This document shows positions 1 to 7,503 of a stretch of 21,101 nucleotides of DNA, in pieces. Where the stretch lies: the IMG/VR virus record IMGVR_UViG_3300012944_000503, positions 1-21,101 of that record, one strand, 5' to 3'. Within the stretch, counting starts at the first letter, position 1; each line of letters begins with the position of its first letter. The notes beneath the pieces are model-generated. The model had not been told where the DNA came from, searched no databases, and was given only the letters and a program-made list of their open reading frames with translations. A program made the position numbers and the translations under genes. This DNA comes from a virus.

Positions 1-397
1 AGCCCTGGGGCCCGCCATAGCCCTGCTGGGCCATCATGGCTCGGCGGCGCGACTGCTCATCCTGCTCTTGGTTGCGTCGGTGCCACATGTACAATCCGCC
101 ACCGGCGAGCGTCGGTGCGAGCTTGCCCACGTTTCCGAGAGCCTGCTGTCGGTGAGTCGCTCGCGCGAGGTCCATGCTCTGCGGCGGCACGGCCCCCGTG
201 ACCAGGGCGGAGTTCATCTGTCCGCCCAGGCCGCCGCGCAGGTTGTGGAACAAATCCTTCGCGGCCCCGACCTGGCCCGACCCGAACGTCTTGAGCTTGT
301 CGAGGATCCCTGCTGGCGCGACGTCCGCGATCTTGAACCTTGCCAGGGCGCGCTGGACGCCCGCATGAGCAAACGAGGTGACGCGAGCCGACAGCAT
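1..397 (-). CDS. Partial CDS, small Ala/Gly-rich putative virion-associated protein (C-terminus off the left edge)
   Basis: Reading leftwards from ATG at 397-395, the frame stays open to the window edge for 132 codons, so the C-terminus is missing. The start overlaps the stop of the upstream gene (TGA 399-397 shares one base with ATG), which suggests translational coupling. The N-terminal part contains an amphipathic stretch, AGVQRALARFKI (about residues 12-23), that resembles GVLAALERFGLK in the neighbouring gene. A Gly/Ala/Leu stretch around residues 95-104 (APTLAGGGLYMW) could be a short hydrophobic segment. It is followed by a highly charged run (HRRNQEQDEQSRRR) and a Gln/Gly-rich tail. 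I recognise no catalytic motif or family. Its place downstream of portal and RNA polymerase genes suggests a late or virion-associated protein, which is inference only. Confidence 0.6.
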   Translation of the reverse strand, partial: MLSARVTSFAHAGVQRALARFKIADVAPAGILDKLKTFGSGQVGAAKDLFHNLRGGLGGQMNSALVTGAVPPQSMDLARATHRQQALGNVGKLAPTLAGGGLYMWHRRNQEQDEQSRRRAMMAQQGYGGPQG

Positions 398-864
398 CAG
401 ACGCCTCCAAACGCAGATGGACCAACACCAGATCGGCCGCCGACATCACCGGCGGCCATGTTGCTCGGCGGACCCCAGTTGGTCGAGCGATCGAGCGGGT
501 TCTTGGACGCCACGAGCCCGCCCGGCTGTGGTGGCTCGTCGAGCGCTTGAAGCATGCGCGCCAGGTCCTCCGACGACCGTCGGTCGCCGTAGGTGTTCGC
601 CTTCTTGGCGTGGCCCTTCGCCGCCACTGTCCTGCCTGCCGCGTCGAATCCGTGGAAGGTCCGATCCGGAATCTTGAGCCGAAGTTCCTCCCCGGCGTGC
701 TTGAGGCCGAAGCGCTCCAGCGCGGCAAGCACGCCCGACGCGCTCGCGCGCTTGACGTGCTCCGGGAGCATCTCGCCCTTGGGCGTGTGGTCCGCGAACT
801 CCCGTGCGACCTCGGGGTGGTTGGCCCATAGGTACTTTCGCTGCGCTTCGGATCGAAAGGGCAC
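397..864 (-). CDS. Phage protein with N-terminal 'FRSEAQRKYLW' motif, 155 aa, function unknown
   Basis: The start is GTG at 864-862 with AGGG just upstream; the next gene begins inside its stop codon. The first 30 residues (PFRSEAQRKYLWANHPEVA, then DHTPKGEMLPEHV) match a short motif I know from many small proteins of tailed phages, often near structural genes, whose role is not established. Residues 43-60 form a predicted helix (GVLAALERFGLKHAGEEL) that has a partial counterpart in the next gene. The last 45 residues are rich in Gly, Pro and Ser and look disordered. The gene follows the RNA polymerase chain after 20 bases, so it is probably in the same transcript. It does not resemble the missing C-terminal half of beta'. 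Confidence that it is coding is high, but no function can be given. Confidence 0.75.
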   Translation of the reverse strand: MPFRSEAQRKYLWANHPEVAREFADHTPKGEMLPEHVKRASASGVLAALERFGLKHAGEELRLKIPDRTFHGFDAAGRTVAAKGHAKKANTYGDRRSSEDLARMLQALDEPPQPGGLVASKNPLDRSTNWGPPSNMAAGDVGGRSGVGPSAFGGV

Positions 865-884
865 GGCACCCTAAGTATAGGCCG

Positions 885-3800
885 TCACTCGCCGACGTGG
901 ATATGGTCGTTCAGGGCGACCTCGCCGCGATGGTACGCCGCACGGGCATCCTGCAGCGACGCGAACCTCTTCGCGGCTCGATCGGAGGCCGGCTGGGTTG
1001 CTCGGTGGAGACCGAGCACGGCTTCCATGTCGGGTGCGACGTTGAGCATGCCCGGCCTCCGATCCGCGAAGATCTGGTGCGAGAGCGTCATTCGTTTGAC
1101 GTCCTCCACGCCCGCAGGCGTCACCGGAGCGTGGATCTGCATCGCGTCGCCGTCATAGTCCGCGTTGGTTCCACGCTCGGCGAACGGGTTGAGCGTGATC
1201 GTTTTGCCTTCAGTCATCCTCGGATAGGCGCCGATGATGTTGTGGCGGGTCAGCGAGGGTGCGCGGTTCACCATGACCGGGCGTTCCCTGGTCTCGTTGA
1301 TCAACTCGTCTTTGGCGATCGGCGCCTTGTCCTCCACTAACTTCTGTGCATCGATAGCCGAATAGCCTCGACGCACGAGTCGCCCGATTACGAACTTGGA
1401 ATACATGCCCCAAAGCATGTCAGTGGGCACCCCGATCTCGTCCATGGACAGCGTCGGGTCCGGCGCGATGGTCGCGCGCCCGCTGACGTCCTGCTGGCGC
1501 TTCATCAATTTGGACTGGAAGAACCCCGAGCCCGGTCGGCTTCCCGTGATCGTCGCGATGTACCCCTTGGCGCCGCGACGCTGCACCCCCGGGCTGACCG
1601 GATCGCCGACGCCGAACAACGCGCTGACCGCGTCGTACAGGTGCCTACGCGGCGCGTGAAGCTCGGGCCCGGGCAGAACGCCCACCGAGTCCTTCAACTG
1701 GTCGTTCGCCAGAAACGCGTCGCGGTAGAGCAGGTTCGCGTCGCCGACTTGGAGCCTGCCGTCCTTGAGGGGAAGGATCGGTCGAATGACCGGCGGCGTG
1801 ACCGGCACCTTGCTGATCACGTAGGCGTCGGCGGGCTTCAGCCCGTGCGCCTGGAGAGCCGCCAGGTACTTGGCCTGCTTGACGGCATCGTCGAGCGCCG
1901 CGCCGCGCAGGCGTCTCGATCGATCGCGCAGCTCCTCGAGTCGGGACGGCACGTCGATTCGACCCAGCGCCGCGCGGAACCACTCGCCACCGTGGCCGGT
2001 TTTCTCCGTGAACTCCTTTTGCGTCAGGCCCAGGAGCCGGCGCACGGGCTCCTCGAATACGGGGTTGACAATCGGCTCGGACAGCTCGACGTGCGACCAC
2101 TTCGTCCCGGCCATTCCGCCGGTTCTCGCGGGGTCGAACATCCCGCCGGTCTCGGGACGCAGGTCCTTGGCCCTGACCATCTTGCTCGGCTCCGGGAGCA
2201 CGCCCGAGGACATTTTCAGGATGTCCGCGTCGGTGAGCGGTCCCAGCGCCTGCCTCGAGCCGGCCTTGGAGATCTTGACGCCCGCACCCGAGAGCATCGC
2301 GTGCAGCTTGTCGTACGCGAACGGCGTGCGCGGCGCGGGTGCGGGGGTGCCGAGCTGCACCGAGCGCCAGAACTCGTCGTTGCGCTGGCTCTTGATCGCC
2401 GCGGACTCGCGAAGCACGGCGCGGGCGTTGTGCGCGACGAGACCGTCGAACTCCATCTTGCCGATGCCCTTGGCTCCGTCATCGCCGCCGCGGGCCGGCT
2501 GCTGGTTGTAGTCGTAGCGCTCGGCGCCGTGCGCCGCCCAGTTGCTGTCGGTCGTCTTGAACAGCTTGAGGAAGTACGACTTGCCGACGAACACGCCTGG
2601 CACGCTCTTGCCCGTCATCGGGTCGACCACCGTCTCCTTGTCTGACAGGCCGTTGGCCTTGAGCAGGTCCTTGGCGTAGGCGACGGCGTCCCGCGCGGCG
2701 AACTGCGGGACGAGGATGGGCTCGCCTCGATGATCGGCGACCTTGCCGAGCGACGCCTCGACCAGCTGGGCCGGGTTGATGCGCGTGATGATGCCGGCGC
2801 TGGTGAGGATGACGTCGACCGGGCGACCCTTCTCGTCCTGGATCATCTGGGCGTCGGGCACGACCTTGGCGACCACCCCCTTGGCGCCGTAGCGGTTTGA
2901 GATCTTGTCGCCGACCTGCAGGGTCTCCTGCGTCTTGACCGTCGCGCTGTGGCGCTCGCCGGTCTTCGAGACATCGGTCACGATCCCCGGGTGGTCGTGC
3001 GTCCATGTCTCGACGACCTCGGCGTAGGGGCGAACGAGCGACTTGGAGAGCTTCCCTAGCAGCGCGGCGTCGCCCGTCGCGGTCTCTGGCCTCACACCGA
3101 TGATGATCGGGTCGCCCTTCTGCAGGACGGTCCCCGGCCGGGCGACGCCGCTCTCGTCGAGCGCGTCGTACTGCCGAGCCGAGTACCGCCCACCGAAGTA
3201 CGCGCGGTGCTTCTCCCTGTTGGTCTCGACATCGCCGGCCTTGCTCAGCACGTGATGGAACATGTGCTCGGACGTGAGCTTGTCCGCCGCGCCCTGGCTG
3301 ACCACGATCCCGTCGTTAGTGTTCAGGCCGCGATACGGCATGTACGCCACGCGCAGATTGGTTCCCAGCGCGAGCACGCCGTCCCTGGTGAAGTTGGACT
3401 CGGCGAGCGGCTGGCCTTCGCGCACGAGGTCTCCCTCCTTCACCGTCAGCTTGTTGTCGAGGTAGGTCTTGGCCGCGAGCGGGAGGTCGTGATCGTAGTG
3501 CAGGCGGATGGGCCCGTCGGCAGCTCGCTTCTCGCCGCTCGGAACGAAGTGGATGTAGTCTGCGTCGATCTTGTCGATGCGGCCGGCTGTCGGCGCGGTT
3601 GGCACGATCAGCCGCACCATCTCCCGCTCGACCGACATGCCCGGATTCCAAGACTCGACCTGCACCAGGGGCGCCTCGCGGTGCAGCAAGGGAAGCGCCT
3701 GCCCCTGGTGCTTCGACGCCATCAGTGCGCGGTTGCCCTGCATGCCGTTGAGCAAGGGGAGAAGGTTGGTCGTCGCGCCATACATGTCCGAGGCGTGCCG

Positions 3801-5261
3801 TATCTGGTAGGTCACCTCCGACGACGCCACGCGCTGCACGGATCCGTCCTTCATCACGTCGACGATCTTCCCCGCGCCGAGATCCCCTCCGGGGAACGCG
3901 ACCACCGCCTTGGCCATGTCGGCAGCCTTGAGGTACTCGTCCTTGCCGGTCCGGACGTTCCGCACGGGCGCGTACAGGTTGCCATGGTCGTCTCTCCGCG
4001 TGCCGATCCCGACGCGCAGGTCGACGCCGACCTTGAAGGACTCGGGCACGCGCGTGGGATCAATGATGCCGAGGTGCGTGGAATGGACGTCTCGGGCCTC
4101 GAGCGGAATCGCGCGCTCCGAAGCGATCGCGCCCTCGCCCAGCAAGGTGACGCGTGACGCCTCGTCGACAAGCTCCATCGGGTTTATCTGCATCGGGACC
4201 GCGGACAACGAGCTGGTCGTCAGGAATCCCGTGACGGCTCGCGTGAGCGGCGCGGCGGGCAGGGCTTCCTTGATTGAGCCCCGGTTGGCGTCGAGCTTCC
4301 AACCCAGCTTGTTGCGCATGGCGCGCGCGTCCAGCTGCAAGCGCTCCCTGACGAAGTCGTCCACCGAGTGGAACGTCTTGAACGCAAGGCTGTCGCGGTC
4401 GTCGACGTCGGCGGACTTGCGATGAACCTCGAGGATCTTGTTCGACGCGGCGAGCATGGCTTGTCCCGACGCCTTGTCGAACGGGCTTCCGAGCGTTACG
4501 CGGTTAACCTCCGGGTCCATCGACGTGGCCTCGAGGTACTCTCGGATGGCCCCGACGCGGGCCTCGGGCGTGGCGTGATTCCGCTTGGCCGGATGGATCA
4601 GGGCCTCGTAGAGACGCCCGACATGGGCGTCGGGAGATCGAAAAGCGTCGCGGTTGATGGCCGCGACCTGCGGTCCCCAGCTTCGAACGATGTCGTGGTG
4701 CGGGACGTCGAGCGCTCGAAGGACGGGATAGAGCGCGACGCGGGCGGTCGTGTGCCCCGGCTGCATGTACAGAAGACCCTTCTCGGGCTCCATCATGACC
4801 TTGAAGTTCGCACCCTTTGACAGGTTGAACGCCGCCTCCAGCTCCTCGTTGCCTCGCCGACGAACGTAGACGCCCGGCTTGGTCCGGAGCTGGTTGGACA
4901 CGGAGTACTCCGTGCCGTCGAGTATGAACGTGTGGCGCGGCGTGAAGTAGGGGAGATGGAGCAACGTGAATCCCTGGGCGCGGCTAGCCACCGCGCCCTG
5001 CGCGTCGCGGACGGTCAGATCGCCGCGGACGCGCTCCGACAGCGTCTTTCCCTCGAGAATGGCCATTTTCTGCTCGCGCGACGAGAACTCGCGCGGCTCG
5101 ATGCGGGCGTCGGCAAGCTCGACCGTCCACTTGCCCGCCTTCATGGGGAAGGCCTTGCCGAGACCCTGGATGGCCGCCTGCCGAATCTTCTCCCTGCGCG
5201 TGGTGCTGTCTTCGAGGACGGGCCTTAGAACCGGCTGTGTTTTGGTAGAAGCATCCGTCAT
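885..5261 (-). CDS. Phage DNA-dependent RNA polymerase, beta subunit fused to N-terminal part of beta' (1458 aa)
   Basis: The beta part spans about residues 1-995. It shows YFTPRHTFILDGTEY, a fork/rifampicin region (SSLSAVPMQINP, about 351-361), THLGIIDPTRVPE, YMPYRGLNTNDGIVVS, GDKISNRYGAKG with both active-site lysines (K786, K794), and a C-terminal GEME-like segment (GKMEFDGLVAHNARAVLRE). The beta' part starts within a few residues: GGMFDP, HVELSEPI, clamp helices, PVTPPVIRPILPL, QQDVSGRATI, VNRAPSLTRHNI and the metal-binding NADYDGD (1366-1372). The chain ends about 86 residues later, at a point matching roughly residue 540 of E. coli beta', so the bridge helix and trigger loop are absent. 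The start is ATG 5261 with AGGA nine bases upstream; ATGA overlaps the previous stop. An extension to 5444 would run through the preceding gene in another frame and shows no homology. Host-type rpoB and rpoC are longer and separate. Single-subunit T7-type polymerase is excluded. Confidence 0.93.
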   Translation of the reverse strand: MTDASTKTQPVLRPVLEDSTTRREKIRQAAIQGLGKAFPMKAGKWTVELADARIEPREFSSREQKMAILEGKTLSERVRGDLTVRDAQGAVASRAQGFTLLHLPYFTPRHTFILDGTEYSVSNQLRTKPGVYVRRRGNEELEAAFNLSKGANFKVMMEPEKGLLYMQPGHTTARVALYPVLRALDVPHHDIVRSWGPQVAAINRDAFRSPDAHVGRLYEALIHPAKRNHATPEARVGAIREYLEATSMDPEVNRVTLGSPFDKASGQAMLAASNKILEVHRKSADVDDRDSLAFKTFHSVDDFVRERLQLDARAMRNKLGWKLDANRGSIKEALPAAPLTRAVTGFLTTSSLSAVPMQINPMELVDEASRVTLLGEGAIASERAIPLEARDVHSTHLGIIDPTRVPESFKVGVDLRVGIGTRRDDHGNLYAPVRNVRTGKDEYLKAADMAKAVVAFPGGDLGAGKIVDVMKDGSVQRVASSEVTYQIRHASDMYGATTNLLPLLNGMQGNRALMASKHQGQALPLLHREAPLVQVESWNPGMSVEREMVRLIVPTAPTAGRIDKIDADYIHFVPSGEKRAADGPIRLHYDHDLPLAAKTYLDNKLTVKEGDLVREGQPLAESNFTRDGVLALGTNLRVAYMPYRGLNTNDGIVVSQGAADKLTSEHMFHHVLSKAGDVETNREKHRAYFGGRYSARQYDALDESGVARPGTVLQKGDPIIIGVRPETATGDAALLGKLSKSLVRPYAEVVETWTHDHPGIVTDVSKTGERHSATVKTQETLQVGDKISNRYGAKGVVAKVVPDAQMIQDEKGRPVDVILTSAGIITRINPAQLVEASLGKVADHRGEPILVPQFAARDAVAYAKDLLKANGLSDKETVVDPMTGKSVPGVFVGKSYFLKLFKTTDSNWAAHGAERYDYNQQPARGGDDGAKGIGKMEFDGLVAHNARAVLRESAAIKSQRNDEFWRSVQLGTPAPAPRTPFAYDKLHAMLSGAGVKISKAGSRQALGPLTDADILKMSSGVLPEPSKMVRAKDLRPETGGMFDPARTGGMAGTKWSHVELSEPIVNPVFEEPVRRLLGLTQKEFTEKTGHGGEWFRAALGRIDVPSRLEELRDRSRRLRGAALDDAVKQAKYLAALQAHGLKPADAYVISKVPVTPPVIRPILPLKDGRLQVGDANLLYRDAFLANDQLKDSVGVLPGPELHAPRRHLYDAVSALFGVGDPVSPGVQRRGAKGYIATITGSRPGSGFFQSKLMKRQQDVSGRATIAPDPTLSMDEIGVPTDMLWGMYSKFVIGRLVRRGYSAIDAQKLVEDKAPIAKDELINETRERPVMVNRAPSLTRHNIIGAYPRMTEGKTITLNPFAERGTNADYDGDAMQIHAPVTPAGVEDVKRMTLSHQIFADRRPGMLNVAPDMEAVLGLHRATQPASDRAAKRFASLQDARAAYHRGEVALNDHIHVGE

Positions 5262-5629
5262 GGGATCCTGTATGGCACTACGGCAGCTTCTTCCCCGCCA
5301 CCCGCGCCGCCAACCACTGCCGGCTGTGGGCGCTGCGCGGGCGCGTCGGTGAAGTAGGACAGGATGATCACGACCTCGCCTTCCTTGGTGAAGGTTCTGT
5401 CCTCGAATCGAATCTTGCCCCGTCCGGCCCACAGCTCGTTGCACAGCTCGTCGTAGGCGGCGATGTTCCGCGGCAGGTTGAACACCTGGGTCGTCTGCCG
5501 GATCGGCAGACGCGGTCCCTGCGCCAACGCCTGCTGTGGGATGCCGAATGGGCTCGCGATCGGGCCCTGCGTCATCTGGTTCGCCTGGTCAATCACGTCC
5601 TGAAAGCCGCCCACGTTTGGCTTGTTCAT
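5258..5629 (-). CDS. Hypothetical protein, 123 aa, between portal and RNA polymerase
   Basis: ATG at 5629-5627 lies four bases after the portal stop, with an AGGAT Shine-Dalgarno inside the portal 3' end; its stop overlaps the polymerase start (ATGA). The first 45 residues are Gln/Pro/Gly-rich and probably flexible. The central part (about 48-93) looks like a compact alpha/beta domain, with NIAAYDELCNELWAG, then GKIRFEDRTFTKEGEVVIIL, a helix followed by two or three strands. The tail is rich in Ala, Gly and Pro. I do not recognise the family. The tight packing means it is made together with the portal and polymerase, so a virion role or a polymerase-associated role are both possible, but neither is shown by the sequence. 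Confidence 0.8.
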   Translation of the reverse strand: MNKPNVGGFQDVIDQANQMTQGPIASPFGIPQQALAQGPRLPIRQTTQVFNLPRNIAAYDELCNELWAGRGKIRFEDRTFTKEGEVVIILSYFTDAPAQRPQPAVVGGAGGGEEAAVVPYRIP

Positions 5630-5633
5630 GGCG

Positions 5634-7430
5634 CTATCCTATCTGATCCGAGGCGCCAACGCCGTCCACGTCCGCGCCGCCCGCGGTCGGGTCCTGCCCG
5701 GTGCGCGCCACGCTGATCGCGGCCCTGTTCTGCTGGTGGACCGCGTTCTCCATCCGCTCCTTGACCAGCGCGTACATCGGCAGGTCGGTGGTCTGGAGTT
5801 GGTGCATCTGCGACTGGCGCGTGCCCTGGTCGAGCGGCATCAGCTGCTCCACGACGCTGTCGGCCTGGTCGATCATCTGCTGGGGGTCGTAGGCGGCGCC
5901 CTGCTGACCGAGCTGCGCCTGCGCGCGGACCCGGGCGCCAAGCTCGGTCTGGCGCTTCTGCAGCTCGACCTGCGTCTCTGCGTTCATGCGGGCGTCGTCG
6001 AGCATCTCCTGCTTCCGCTTCTTGCGCTCCTCGATCGGGTCGACGTCGAACGGCTTGCCCATCGTGGTCTTGGAGATCCAGGGACCGTTCTGGGGATCAG
6101 CCATGTTGAGCTGCATCAGCAGCGCCTTTTGCTGGACATCGTCGATGAACCTGAACGGCGCAAGCTCCGTCGGCATCGGTCCCCAGCCGAGCTTGCGGCC
6201 GGCGTTGTCGGTGATCCACTGCAGGAAGTCGTTGAGATCGCCGGTCTGGTGAACGAGCTGGTTTTCTAGGACGCGAAGCTGGATCCCCGAGCCCATCGCG
6301 GAGAACCCGCCGTAGATGAACTCTTTCGGCAGGCCCATGGCCGCGATGATGTTGTCCTCCGCCGCTTGGACTTCGCCGAGCGTCATGAGCGCACGGGCCT
6401 GCCCGCCGAGATGCGTGACCTCGGCGGGGACAGGGGACCACATGATGTGCAGCGGGTCGCGGCGCCAGCGCTTGACCGAGTGCTTCATTTCGTTGGTCCA
6501 GGTCGCCAGGTTCATCGACAGGAGCGGATCCGCGTTCCCGGTCGACTGCTTCGGACTGACGATGCGGAGCGGCACGATGTAGTCCAGCGCGATCGCCTCG
6601 TTGGCCTTGCGGAGGACGGCCGCGTAGAAGAAGAGCTTGATGGTGGATGCCAGCGGCGGGAAGCCCCACTGGGCCTCGATGCCGGCGGGCGCGTCCATCT
6701 TCATGTGGAAGACCTGGTTCTCGGCGAACTTGAAGATCTTGTCGTCCCTCATGGCCTTGAGGAACTCCATGGGCAGGCTGTCGATGAGGTGCTTGTTGTT
6801 CTTGGCGACGCGCTCCTTCATCTCCTTCGGGATCGTCCAGAAGTACTCGCTGTGCCCGGTGATGGGGTTGTAGTCGATGTCGACCAGCTTGGGGTCCCAT
6901 CGGATGATCGCGATCTTGTCGGGGCGCGTGATGGGCTTGTCGACGACCGCCTCGGGTCCAACGTCGACCTTGGCCCGGCACGAGGCGCACGTGTAGCTGA
7001 ACGAGAGCTTCTTGAGGCGGAACTTGTAGCTGACCGATCCGGCGTTGGACAGCTGGCTGCACGCCGGGCACCGCAGGAACCGCACAAACGGCGAGTACAT
7101 CGAGTAGAAGGCGTTGCCGTACACGAACTTATCGATGGCCGCCTTGATCAGCCAGCGCTTGGTCTTGAGTTTCTTGTTGTGCAGGTCCTCGTACTTGGAC
7201 TTGAGCCCCTCGTTGGTCGTGTCGTACACGATGTCCGTGATCGGGTACGTGCAGAACTTTTGAAGCGCGGCGAAGATCTGGCTGCAGTTGAAGTAGAGGT
7301 ACTCGCACAGCCGGAAGAGGTCCTTCAGCTTCCTCGGCGCGAACGCGGTGAGGAAGTCGAACAACGGCGAGCCGTGGCTCGACACGTTGTGGAAGGAGAG
7401 ATCTGCGCCACCAGGATCGTTGTCCAACAT
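5634..7430 (-). CDS. Phage portal protein with internal zinc ribbon, 598 aa
   Basis: The portal forms the dodecameric ring at one capsid vertex through which DNA is packaged and to which the tail attaches. Portal-like features are the length, the YGNAFYSMY segment (about 100-115), RWDPKLVDIDYNPITGHSEYF, a middle region with TLGEVQAAEDNIIAAMGLPKEFIYGG, and a long Gln/Glu-rich C-terminal helix and tail. Unusually, residues 121-151 hold CPAC and CASC (C121, C124, C148, C151), a four-cysteine zinc ribbon placed between two strand-rich segments. The start is ATG 7430 with AGGATAA upstream. The open frame continues further upstream but crosses the divergent regulatory region. The assignment rests on overall pattern rather than one diagnostic motif, so it is likely but not certain. 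It is the first gene of the minus-strand operon. Confidence 0.78.
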   Translation of the reverse strand: MLDNDPGGADLSFHNVSSHGSPLFDFLTAFAPRKLKDLFRLCEYLYFNCSQIFAALQKFCTYPITDIVYDTTNEGLKSKYEDLHNKKLKTKRWLIKAAIDKFVYGNAFYSMYSPFVRFLRCPACSQLSNAGSVSYKFRLKKLSFSYTCASCRAKVDVGPEAVVDKPITRPDKIAIIRWDPKLVDIDYNPITGHSEYFWTIPKEMKERVAKNNKHLIDSLPMEFLKAMRDDKIFKFAENQVFHMKMDAPAGIEAQWGFPPLASTIKLFFYAAVLRKANEAIALDYIVPLRIVSPKQSTGNADPLLSMNLATWTNEMKHSVKRWRRDPLHIMWSPVPAEVTHLGGQARALMTLGEVQAAEDNIIAAMGLPKEFIYGGFSAMGSGIQLRVLENQLVHQTGDLNDFLQWITDNAGRKLGWGPMPTELAPFRFIDDVQQKALLMQLNMADPQNGPWISKTTMGKPFDVDPIEERKKRKQEMLDDARMNAETQVELQKRQTELGARVRAQAQLGQQGAAYDPQQMIDQADSVVEQLMPLDQGTRQSQMHQLQTTDLPMYALVKERMENAVHQQNRAAISVARTGQDPTAGGADVDGVGASDQIG

Positions 7431-7503
7431 GGAGATGTTTATCCTATAAACTTTGTAGACATTGCTGCGCGCGTCGTGTAACGGTGCGCAGGAGGTTTTC
7501 CGC
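7431..7503. promoter_or_regulatory. Divergent intergenic region between the late (minus) and recombination (plus) arms
   Basis: These 73 bases are the only non-coding DNA between two divergent operons, so both transcripts probably start here or just inside the flanking genes. The region is locally AT-rich in a GC-rich genome. It contains an inverted repeat, TTTAT-cct-ATAAA, at 7438-7450. Reading leftwards, TTACAC and, 18 bases later, TACAAA resemble weak -35 and -10 boxes for the portal operon. For the plus strand, TATAAA lies 19 bases after a TTGTCC that is inside the portal start region. These box assignments are by eye and tentative. A phage-specific promoter class is equally possible. Confidence 0.45.
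7490..7495 (+). promoter_or_regulatory. Shine-Dalgarno site that sets the helicase start
   Basis: A perfect AGGAGG lies eight bases before GTG 7504. It fixes this GTG as the start rather than the alternative initiation codon at 7462, which has no comparable site. Confidence 0.85.

Noticed and set aside
874-879. TATACT on the minus strand as a -10 box for the 155-residue gene
   Set aside because: No -35-like box is present at the right distance, and the predicted start would fall almost on the GTG, so it is more likely chance.
397-884. Possible frameshifted continuation of beta' after the stop at 885
   Set aside because: I read all minus-strand frames here and found no bridge-helix or trigger-loop motif. 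The region encodes a different protein with a known phage N-terminal motif.
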